From positions 1-13,138 of the forward strand of contig CAMIIY010000020.1 of NCBI GenBank assembly GCA_946221045.1: DNA of 13,138 nucleotides. The letters run 5' to 3'. A model generated the notes under the pieces. The model made no database searches. It saw nothing but the letters and a program-made list of their open reading frames with translations, and was not told the origin of the DNA. Shown one piece after another: positions 7,580 through 13,138 of the stretch. Within the stretch, counting starts at the first letter, position 1. Every line of letters begins with the position of its first letter. The position numbers and the translations under genes were made by a program. The DNA is from an uncultured Oceanospirillaceae bacterium. Lineage in GTDB: Bacteria; Pseudomonadota; Gammaproteobacteria; Pseudomonadales; Balneatricaceae.

Positions 7580-9031
7580 TTAATACTGGTGAGCACCGTG
7601 GGCGCCAAAGCTCATGATGTATTGCAGGAACAGCTGATGGTCTGTGTCATCGGTGCTGTTATCGCGGTTGTACTGCAGTCGTACCCGGCTGAATTCGGTT
7701 GGGGTCCAGTCAAGCATGGCGCTCCAGCGGTAAGGGTCATCATGGCCCTCAGCGTAGCCTGATTCTTCAATGGCCTCATCTGCGTCCAGAGTGGTCGCGT
7801 TGCCATCCAGGTCTCCCTGGCTGAGGAACAGATGGTTGTCTGCCTGCAGATGGTCATAACGTAAACCGGCCCGCCATTGCGGGGCAAATTTCAACGTGCT
7901 TTGCACATACCAGCCAGTCTGTTTGCCAGTGTAACCAAGCAGGGCCTGCTCTTCGTCTTCAGTGAACACCAGCTCGCCTTTCTCTTTGCGCAGGAAGTAT
8001 TCACCCTGCAAGACCCACTGACGTCCACCGCTCAGGTCTGTTTTCCAGACTGCATCAATGGCCTGAATACGGGTATCGCCAGTGAAACCGGTGCTGAGTT
8101 CTGCAGCGTGTTCATCTTCATGCCCATGCTCGTGTGCGCCACCTCCGGCAACCCTGTCGCGTACATCAATGTTCATGTGTGAAAGGCCCAGTTGCCAACT
8201 GCTCTGTTGGCCTACATCGCCACCTAAATTAATAAAGCCGTGCTGCACATTGCTCATACTGCCTTCGGTTTCTCCGGCAGGGTATTGCCCGCCACGCAGC
8301 AGTTCGGCACCCACTTCAACCAGCAGGGACTCGGTTGGCAGCAGCCAGCTGGCGCGCAGGCCGTCGTCGCGATACTGACCACCCAGAAAAGCACGATAGG
8401 CAAGGGGAGCGTCGATGAAATCCCAGTTATGGCTGTGGTGGCTGTTCAGATAACCAATACCGGAGAAAAAGCGGCCAAAGCGCAGACCCAGACCTGCAGG
8501 CAGGGCCAGGGTATCAACAAAGGCTTCTTCCAGATCAAGCTCGGTTTCGCCCTCATGGCTGTGTAGTCCAAGCGTCGCCTGACCAAAGAACAGGTTGTCG
8601 ATATTGGCTGACGCCGTGAGTTCGGTTTCAATCAGGCCTAAACCCTCTTCTATAAGTCCGGCTTCGCCACCCATGGGCATGCCCTCCAGATGGTAGGCTT
8701 CAGGGTCGGATTTATAGCTCGCAGCGGCACCCTGCAGCGTCAGGCTGATGTCGGGGTTAAAGCTGTTGCTTCGGCTGCTTGTGGTTTGACTCACCTGTTG
8801 CTCAAGGCTGGCCAGCTGGCGTGCTGAATCATCGGTTTGCTGCTGAACTGTCTGATGCTGTTGTTCAGCTTGCTGGATACGGCTTTCCAGTGCCTGAATC
8901 CGGGCTTCATATTGTTGTTTCATGGCGTTGATTTGCTGGCGCAAGGTTTCCAGATCACTGTTGGTATCAGCCAAAGTGGGCTGTGCCAGCGAGCTGCCAG
9001 CCAGCAGGGCCAGAGGAAGTAGTTTTTGCAT
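7580..9031 (-). CDS. Coiled-coil outer-membrane beta-barrel protein, probable zinc-linked porin
   Basis: A signal peptide (MQKLLPLALLAGSSLAQPTLA) is followed by a coiled coil of about 60 residues rich in Gln, Glu and Leu, then about 390 residues of alternating aromatic/polar strands typical of an outer-membrane barrel. The protein ends in strand-like LFLQYIMSFGAHGAHQY. About residues 299-314 form a His/Glu-rich loop (AHEHGHEDEH) suited to binding metal ions, and HSHEGE and SHHSHNW add more His. I prefer the ATG at 9031, 8 nt after AGGA, over the one at 9037, which is only 2 nt from it. The stop codon overlaps the ribosome binding site of the ZnuA-like gene, so the pair is tightly linked. I infer a role in letting zinc cross the outer membrane; I do not recognise a named characterised homologue. 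It has no TonB box or plug domain that I can see. Confidence 0.75.
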   Translation of the reverse strand: MQKLLPLALLAGSSLAQPTLADTNSDLETLRQQINAMKQQYEARIQALESRIQQAEQQHQTVQQQTDDSARQLASLEQQVSQTTSSRSNSFNPDISLTLQGAAASYKSDPEAYHLEGMPMGGEAGLIEEGLGLIETELTASANIDNLFFGQATLGLHSHEGETELDLEEAFVDTLALPAGLGLRFGRFFSGIGYLNSHHSHNWDFIDAPLAYRAFLGGQYRDDGLRASWLLPTESLLVEVGAELLRGGQYPAGETEGSMSNVQHGFINLGGDVGQQSSWQLGLSHMNIDVRDRVAGGGAHEHGHEDEHAAELSTGFTGDTRIQAIDAVWKTDLSGGRQWVLQGEYFLRKEKGELVFTEDEEQALLGYTGKQTGWYVQSTLKFAPQWRAGLRYDHLQADNHLFLSQGDLDGNATTLDADEAIEESGYAEGHDDPYRWSAMLDWTPTEFSRVRLQYNRDNSTDDTDHQLFLQYIMSFGAHGAHQY

Positions 9032-9135
9032 GGTCATAATCCTGAAAGAGACGGCCTCAGGGCGTCATTCATCCGAGCCATCCATGCATGGGGCTACCAG
9101 GCATGGGTGGTTGTTGGGTTGGGTTGGTAAAGACT

Positions 9136-9447
9136 TCAGAGATCAGACGTGGGTGGCCCGCGTACGCAATAGGCTTGAAAAGGCAGCAGTGGATGGTCTT
9201 GTTGCAGCAGCCTGCGCTCTGCTGAATGGGAGGGAAAGGCTGCGTTTGCGGCTGGGGCAGTGGGCACGGCGAAGTGCGAGCTGCTTTGCAGCTGGCAGGT
9301 GTCACACTCGGCGTGGTGAGTCTCGGTCAGATGCTCCAGAGGGTGCAGCTGGAAGCTGAATTGCAAAAGTGCAAACAACAGGCACAGCAGGCCGACATAA
9401 CGGCGTATGAGTTGTGGACGGCTGTTGGTGAACGATTGCATGATCAT
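9136..9447 (-). CDS. Small DUF2946-like protein, first gene of the zinc cluster
   Basis: About 103 residues from the ATG at 9447 (or 101 from 9441; neither has a clear ribosome binding site). It has one hydrophobic segment (YVGLLCLLFALLQFSF) near the N-terminus, then HPLEHLTETHHAECDTCQLQ with several His and a CxxC pair, then a loose Ala/Ser/Leu region ending in CVRGPPTSDL. This layout, one membrane helix, a CxxC/His stretch and an RxPP-type C-terminus, is that of DUF2946 proteins, which often sit beside metal-handling genes. A longer reading from 9483 would start inside the Zur-like operator and is unlikely. It leads a row of same-strand genes for metal uptake, about 104 nt before the outer-membrane protein gene. 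A membrane-anchored metal-binding role is inferred only. Confidence 0.62.
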   Translation of the reverse strand: MIMQSFTNSRPQLIRRYVGLLCLLFALLQFSFQLHPLEHLTETHHAECDTCQLQSSSHFAVPTAPAANAAFPSHSAERRLLQQDHPLLPFQAYCVRGPPTSDL

Positions 9448-9466
9448 GGATGAGGCTAAAAATGCT

Positions 9467-9483
9467 ATGTTACAACATAACAT
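9467..9483 (-). promoter_or_regulatory. Putative Zur operator of the zinc cluster
   Basis: ATGTTACAACATAACAT is a 17-bp palindrome with perfect 6-bp arms (ATGTTA and TAACAT) around a 5-base centre. This matches the core and spacing of the gammaproteobacterial Zur box (ATGTTA-N5-TAACAT with an A/T-rich centre). It lies immediately upstream of a four-gene zinc-type cluster and covers the -10 of the candidate promoter. Zn-loaded Zur would be expected to block transcription when zinc is sufficient. Confidence 0.75.
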
Positions 9484-9495
9484 TTATTCAGTCAG
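9467..9495 (-). promoter_or_regulatory. Candidate promoter of the zinc cluster
   Basis: On the minus strand, CTGACT (9495-9490) as -35 and TAACAT (9472-9467) as -10 are separated by exactly 17 nt; each matches the consensus at 4 of 6 positions. The Zur-like palindrome fills the spacer and -10, the expected position for a repressor. Transcription would begin near 9460, leaving a very short leader before the first gene. Confidence 0.5.
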
Positions 9496-9518
9496 CATTT
9501 GTTTTTTGCTGCTCGGTT

Positions 9519-10130
9519 TCAGTGGGAGGTGAAGGAAGCGATTTTTGCGGCCAGTCGGTCGGTTCTTTCCTGCAGGGCTGCAAGTTCGTCGGCAAATATT
9601 TCTGCCTCGACACGGGTTGGCAGTACACCTGCTTCTTCCTGCAGGTATTCCTGTAGATTGGCCATCAGGCTTGCTCCCGTGAGTTTGAGCTGATCGCTTT
9701 TCCAGCGCAGCAACTGGCTGAGATTGTGGGCGGGCAGATCGCCGATCAGGTCACCCAACAACGCTTCCCAGTCGATCATGGCGTTATCAATCAGTACCTG
9801 AAAGCGTTCGGCTAACTGGCTGTCGCCGCTGATTTGAATGGATTTGCCAAACAGAGCATCGCGTCGATCCTCGCTGGTCAGCATTGTCAGAAAATCCGCT
9901 GCAGAACCCCTGAATGTGGCATCTGCATTGCCGGCATATTCTGCCTGTAACTGGACGCCGCTGTCGGTTGGCAGCAGAAACAGGGTCAGGTGAGGCTGAG
10001 TGACTTCAAATGCCAGTACCTGGCCCTGTAATGCCTGCAGCGCATCCAGCGTGACCGGGTCACGTTGTAACAGGGGATTGATCAGGCTTTCGGCGGCGGC
10101 CAGGGCTGCGGTCTGAAGCAGTGCGTTCAT
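9519..10130 (-). CDS. ubiJ: Ubiquinone biosynthesis accessory factor UbiJ (SCP2 domain)
   Basis: UbiJ is a lipid-binding accessory protein of the aerobic ubiquinone assembly complex. This 203-residue version has the family order: an N-terminal helix (MNALLQTAALAAAESLINPLL), an SCP2-like sterol-carrier domain (about residues 30-125, including ADATFRGSAADFLTML and ISGDSQLAERFQVL), then WEALLGDLIGDLPAHNLSQ and a charged C-terminal helix. I choose the ATG at 10130, which gives the standard N-terminus and starts 7 nt after the ubiE stop. A reading from 10169 would overlap ubiE by 32 nt and add an unrelated sequence. It is cotranscribed with ubiE. The next gene is not ubiB, unlike the arrangement in E. 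coli and Pseudomonas. Confidence 0.9.
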   Translation of the reverse strand: MNALLQTAALAAAESLINPLLQRDPVTLDALQALQGQVLAFEVTQPHLTLFLLPTDSGVQLQAEYAGNADATFRGSAADFLTMLTSEDRRDALFGKSIQISGDSQLAERFQVLIDNAMIDWEALLGDLIGDLPAHNLSQLLRWKSDQLKLTGASLMANLQEYLQEEAGVLPTRVEAEIFADELAALQERTDRLAAKIASFTSH

Positions 10131-10137
10131 ATCGGTC

Positions 10138-10902
10138 TCAGGGTTTGATGCCGGTATGCAGCGCAACAATGCCGCCGGTCATGTTCTGATAGCGACACTG
10201 GGTCAGTCCGGCCTGCTCCATCATGCTTTTCAGGGTTTCCTGATCAGGGTGCATGCGGATGGATTCAGCCAGATAGCGGTAGCTTTCTTCGTCACCTGCC
10301 ACGGCGGCACCGATTTTGGGCAGAATATTGAACGAGTAAAAGTCATAGGCTTTAGTCAGCAGTGGGTTCTGGGTTTTGGAAAATTCCAGTACCAGCAGCT
10401 TGCCGCCGGGTTTGAGTACCCGCGCCATGGATTGCAGGGCAGCATCTTTATCGGTCACGTTACGCAGCCCAAACGCGATGGTGATCACGTCGAAGGTGTT
10501 GTCAGGGAACGGCAGACATTCAGCGTTGGCCTGCACAAACTCCACGTTGCCGGTGACGCCATTATCCAGCAGTTTGTCGCGACCGACCTTCAGCATGGAG
10601 TCATTGATGTCAGCCAGTACTACCCCACCTTCAGGGCCCACAATGCGGGCAAAACGCTGGGTGAGATCGCCGGTGCCGCCGGCAATGTCCAGTACTTTGT
10701 GGCCACGGCGAACCGCGCTTTGCTCTATCGTGATCCGCTTCCAGAGGCGATGTATGCCGCCGGACATCAGGTCGTTCATCAGGTCATATTTGCCCGCAAC
10801 GCTGTGAAAGACATCAGCAACCCGTTTGACTTTGTCTTCACGCTTGACCTGCTGGTAGCCAAAGTCGGTGGTGCTGTTTTGATTCGGGTCGTGCTGCGTC
10901 AT
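10138..10902 (-). CDS. ubiE: Ubiquinone/menaquinone C-methyltransferase UbiE
   Basis: UbiE is the SAM-dependent C-methyltransferase that methylates 2-polyprenyl-6-methoxy-1,4-benzoquinol in ubiquinone synthesis and demethylmenaquinol in menaquinone synthesis. At 254 residues it is close to the E. coli protein. Visible features are [19 protein letters not shown] (31-49), the SAM-binding motif [10 protein letters not shown] (71-80), [11 protein letters not shown] (141-151), [14 protein letters not shown] (163-176) and a C-terminus with [17 protein letters not shown] about 8 nt before the ATG supports the start. It is followed within 7 nt by ubiJ and has its own candidate promoter upstream. Confidence 0.96.
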   Translation of the reverse strand: MTQHDPNQNSTTDFGYQQVKREDKVKRVADVFHSVAGKYDLMNDLMSGGIHRLWKRITIEQSAVRRGHKVLDIAGGTGDLTQRFARIVGPEGGVVLADINDSMLKVGRDKLLDNGVTGNVEFVQANAECLPFPDNTFDVITIAFGLRNVTDKDAALQSMARVLKPGGKLLVLEFSKTQNPLLTKAYDFYSFNILPKIGAAVAGDEESYRYLAESIRMHPDQETLKSMMEQAGLTQCRYQNMTGGIVALHTGIKP

Positions 10903-10932
10903 GAATCGTGTCCTGCCTGAGTTGAGGGTGGC

Positions 10933-10961
10933 ATTGTAACGCCCTGCGGTGGGTTTGTCCT
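10933..10961 (-). promoter_or_regulatory. Candidate ubiE-ubiJ promoter
   Basis: On the minus strand, AGGACA (10961-10956) and TACAAT (10938-10933) are separated by 17 nt. The -10 matches 5 of 6 consensus bases and the -35 4 of 6. It sits in the 72-nt gap between the DUF971 gene and ubiE, giving a start of transcription near 10926. No terminator is visible in the gap, so readthrough from the hslVU side is also possible. Confidence 0.5.
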
Positions 10962-10974
10962 GACTCGGGTTGGG

Positions 10975-11352
10975 TCAGCCCCGGGCAATCAGTCCATTAT
11001 CCCGACTGGCACCGGCGGCTTCGAGTGCCTGCAGGTATTTCTGCCAGTATTCCGTCTGATTATGGCTCAGATCAAACAGATACTCCCAGGTGTACAGACC
11101 ACTGTCGTGACCGTCATCAAAAACAATTTTCAGGGCGTAGTTGCCACTGGGCAGTACCTCTTTGATGCCAACCCATTTTTTACCGGTTTGCAGTACACCA
11201 TTGCCGATGCCATGCCCGCGAACCTCAGCTGAGGGTGAATGTACCCGCAGAAACTCGGCAGTCAGTTCAAAGGTACCGTCGCTATAGCCAAGCTCCAGCG
11301 TACGGGATTTCTTATGCAGTTTGATCTGTTTTGGCAGCGGTACTTTCAGCAT
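10975..11352 (-). CDS. DUF971 (gamma-butyrobetaine hydroxylase N-terminal-like) protein
   Basis: This 125-residue protein is a stand-alone DUF971 domain, the fold found at the N-terminus of gamma-butyrobetaine hydroxylases and in some iron-sulfur-related proteins. The family signature is clear in LPKQIKLHKKSRTLELGYSDG at the start, FLRVHSPSAEVRGHG in the middle and FDDGHDSGLYTWEYLFDL (78-95) towards the end. It follows hslU by 15 nt, the same hslV-hslU-DUF971 order as in Pseudomonas, so it is probably cotranscribed with the protease genes. Its biochemical function is not established. Confidence 0.88.
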   Translation of the reverse strand: MLKVPLPKQIKLHKKSRTLELGYSDGTFELTAEFLRVHSPSAEVRGHGIGNGVLQTGKKWVGIKEVLPSGNYALKIVFDDGHDSGLYTWEYLFDLSHNQTEYWQKYLQALEAAGASRDNGLIARG

Positions 11353-11367
11353 GGTGTGTTATCCGGA

Positions 11368-12705
11368 TTACAGAATGTAGTGGCTCAGATCCTCATTATG
11401 GCTCAGTTCAGCCAGTTGCTGATCGACGAAGGTCCGGTCAATGGTGATTGTTTGCCCGGCGCAATCAGCAGCCGCGAAAGACAACTCCTCCAAAAGACGC
11501 TCCATCATGGTGTGCAGGCGACGTGCACCGATGTTTTCGGCTGTTTCGTTGACCTGGTAAGCCAGCTCGGCAATGCGGCTGATGCCCTCATCGGTAAAGG
11601 CAATCTCTACCCCTTCGGTTTTCAGCAGGGCTTCATACTGTTGGGTCAGTGAGGCGTTCGGTTCTTTCAGAATCCGGCGGAAATCATCGGGTGTCAGGGC
11701 ATTCAGCTCAACCCGGATCGGCAGACGGCCCTGCAGTTCCGGAATCAGGTCCGAGGGTTTCGCCAGATGGAAAGCGCCGGAGGCAATAAACAGAATATGG
11801 TCAGTTTTTACCATGCCATATTTCGTGTTGACCGTGCAGCCCTCAATCAGGGGTAGCAGGTCGCGTTGCACCCCTTCCCGCGAAACATCGCCGCCGCTGT
11901 TGCTTTCGGTGCGTTTGCAGACTTTATCAATCTCATCCAGAAAGACGATGCCATGCTGCTCGACCAGCTCAACGGCGTTTTGTTTCAGTTCGTCATCTTT
12001 CACCAGGCGCGCAGCTTCTTCATCGGAGAGCAATTTGAATGCGTCTTTGATCTTCAGGCGACGGTGCTGTTTTTTACCGCCGCTGAGACCGGAGAACATG
12101 CTCTGCAGCTGGTTGGTCATCTCTTCCATGCCTGGCGGGGCCATGATCTCTACGCCCACCTGAGGGGCCGCCAAATCAATATCGATCTCTTTATCATCAA
12201 GCTGTTTTTCACGCAGTTTTTTGCGGAAAACCTGGCGGGTGGCACTGTCGCGACTGCTGTCCGGCTGAGTTGAGAAGTCAGTGTCACGGGCCGGAGGCAG
12301 CAGGGCATCAAGGATTCGCTCTTCGGCCGCTTCTTCGGCGCGGAAACGTACCTTGTCCATGGCTTGTTCGCGCAGCATTTTGACGGCCATATCCACCAGA
12401 TCACGCACAATGGTTTCCACATCCCGGCCGACGTAACCGACTTCAGTGAATTTTGTGGCTTCTACTTTGATAAAAGGTGCGTTGGCCAGTTTGGCCAGAC
12501 GGCGGGCAATTTCGGTTTTACCGACACCGGTGGGGCCAATCATCAGAATGTTCTTGGGGGTGACTTCTGCCCGCAGCTCGTCATTCAGCTGCATGCGGCG
12601 CCAGCGGTTACGCAGGGCAATTGCCACGGCACGTTTAGCTGCAGACTGGCCAACGATGTGGCGATCCAGTTCGGAGACAATCTCTCTTGGGGTCATGTTT
12701 GACAT
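11368..12705 (-). CDS. hslU: HslU, ATPase subunit of the HslVU protease
   Basis: HslU is the AAA+ unfoldase that feeds proteins into the HslV peptidase in the cytoplasm. The 445-residue sequence has the usual [17 protein letters not shown] start, Walker A GPTGVGKT (57-64), pore loop GYVG (90-93), an inserted I domain (about 110-240), Walker B IVFLDEID (253-260), the sensor region around [20 protein letters not shown] (308-327) and the C-terminal HYIL tail that docks into HslV. AAGGAG 5 nt before the ATG supports the start and overlaps the hslV stop region, with only 9 nt between the genes. Confidence 0.97.
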   Translation of the reverse strand: MSNMTPREIVSELDRHIVGQSAAKRAVAIALRNRWRRMQLNDELRAEVTPKNILMIGPTGVGKTEIARRLAKLANAPFIKVEATKFTEVGYVGRDVETIVRDLVDMAVKMLREQAMDKVRFRAEEAAEERILDALLPPARDTDFSTQPDSSRDSATRQVFRKKLREKQLDDKEIDIDLAAPQVGVEIMAPPGMEEMTNQLQSMFSGLSGGKKQHRRLKIKDAFKLLSDEEAARLVKDDELKQNAVELVEQHGIVFLDEIDKVCKRTESNSGGDVSREGVQRDLLPLIEGCTVNTKYGMVKTDHILFIASGAFHLAKPSDLIPELQGRLPIRVELNALTPDDFRRILKEPNASLTQQYEALLKTEGVEIAFTDEGISRIAELAYQVNETAENIGARRLHTMMERLLEELSFAAADCAGQTITIDRTFVDQQLAELSHNEDLSHYIL

Positions 12706-12714
12706 GGTGGCTCC

Positions 12715-13138
12715 TTAGCTGGCGCTGCTTGAATCAAGCGTTTCGATGGTCAGGTTGTCATTGGTAAAGACACAGATGCCGGCGGCAATATGCAGGCTTT
12801 TTTCGACGATATCCCGGGCATTCAGTTCGGTGTTAGTGACCAGAGCACGGGCTGCTGCCAGGGCGTAGTTGCCACCGGAGCCGATGGCGATCACGCCGTC
12901 TTCCGGTTCAATCACATCGCCGCTGCCTGAAATCAGGTAGGTTTTTTCCTTGTTGGCGACCAGCATCAGAGCTTCGAGTCGGCGCAAAACCCGGTCACTG
13001 CGCCACTCACGGGCCAGATGGATTACAGCGTTGACGATATTGCCCTGATGTTTTTCCAGTTGCTGCTCAAACAGGTCGCGCAGGGTAATGGCATCGGCGG
13101 TGGAGCCTGCGAAACCGGTAATCACATTGTATTTAGGC
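12715..13138 (-). CDS. hslV: HslV, peptidase subunit of the HslVU protease (5' end missing)
   Basis: HslV is the proteasome-like threonine peptidase partner of HslU. Only the C-terminal part (about 140 residues) is in the window; the reading frame is open to the right edge, so the gene starts outside it and the catalytic N-terminal Thr is not seen. Visible family features are [42 protein letters not shown] residues around the middle, [20 protein letters not shown] and the [19 protein letters not shown]-terminus. A GTG at 13125 is an internal Val codon, not the start. It is the first gene of the hslV-hslU-DUF971 unit; its promoter is off-window. Confidence 0.95.
   Translation of the reverse strand, partial: PKYNVITGFAGSTADAITLRDLFEQQLEKHQGNIVNAVIHLAREWRSDRVLRRLEALMLVANKEKTYLISGSGDVIEPEDGVIAIGSGGNYALAAARALVTNTELNARDIVEKSLHIAAGICVFTNDNLTIETLDSSSAS

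Noticed and set aside
7570..7608. Longer ZnuA-like protein beginning at 7608.
   Set aside because: It buries the signal peptide and overlaps the outer-membrane gene, while the ATG at 7569 has a strong AAGGAGG site.
9069..9305. Alternative minus-strand frame with several Cys and Pro residues overlapping the DUF2946-like gene.
   Set aside because: Composition looks like an off-frame reading; it has no hydrophobic segment or family motif, and the overlapping frame carries the DUF2946 features.
9448..9483. Extended N-terminus of the DUF2946-like protein starting at 9483.
   Set aside because: It would begin inside the Zur-like operator and the -10 element, upstream of the predicted transcript start.
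9484..9518. Possible ubiJ terminator.
   Set aside because: The AGCAGC/GCTG pairing around an A-rich loop is too short and has no T run in the minus-strand sense.
10131..10169. Longer UbiJ beginning at 10169.
   Set aside because: The extra residues overlap the end of ubiE and do not match UbiJ; the ATG at 10130 gives the normal family N-terminus.
10156..10920. Open frame of 254 codons on the plus strand opposite ubiE.
   Set aside because: It is the antisense shadow of the clear UbiE coding sequence and shows no recognisable protein features.

Overview
The window looks like the chromosome of a marine or aquatic gammaproteobacterium of the Oceanospirillales/Pseudomonadales type. The evidence is the hslV-hslU-DUF971 block, the ubiE-ubiJ pair, HemJ in place of HemG, and a strong Zur-type operator. 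The genus cannot be fixed from sequence alone. Coding density is high and almost every gene has a recognisable family. No tRNA, rRNA, CRISPR array, insertion sequence or phage gene is visible.

Layout. On the plus strand (1-2010) lies a likely operon: a fumarylacetoacetate-hydrolase-family enzyme, a secreted DUF2927 protein and the haem-pathway enzyme HemJ, closed by a clear rho-independent terminator at about 2036-2060. A second plus-strand unit (2225-5914) has its own candidate promoter. It encodes a periplasmic PhnD-like binding protein, overlapped by 4 nt by a membrane-bound HAMP-PAS-GGDEF-EAL cyclic-di-GMP protein. That second gene carries a frameshift inside the EAL domain near 4966-4970, best explained as loss of 2 bases from a GAGAG run. 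After the shift the EAL domain continues and ends in a CZB-like (zinc-binding) region whose Cys position is Ser.

Convergent to it on the minus strand (5924-9447) is a zinc-acquisition cluster. In transcription order it holds a small DUF2946-like protein, a coiled-coil/beta-barrel outer-membrane protein with a His-rich stretch, a ZnuA-like periplasmic metal-binding protein and a ZnuB-like permease. Upstream is a 17-bp palindrome, ATGTTA-N5-TAACAT, that matches the Zur operator pattern and covers the -10 region of a candidate promoter. No ABC ATPase is present in the cluster.

Upstream of it, also on the minus strand, come ubiJ and ubiE (ubiquinone synthesis), a DUF971 protein, hslU and the 3' part of hslV (ATP-dependent protease), which runs off the right edge. 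The usual third gene of the ubiE-ubiJ-ubiB operon is absent; the zinc cluster sits where ubiB would be expected.

The most interesting region is 2225-9483. A ligand-sensing cyclic-di-GMP module that ends in a degenerate CZB domain abuts a Zur-controlled zinc-uptake cluster. This raises the possibility, not proven here, that zinc status and cyclic-di-GMP output are linked at this locus.
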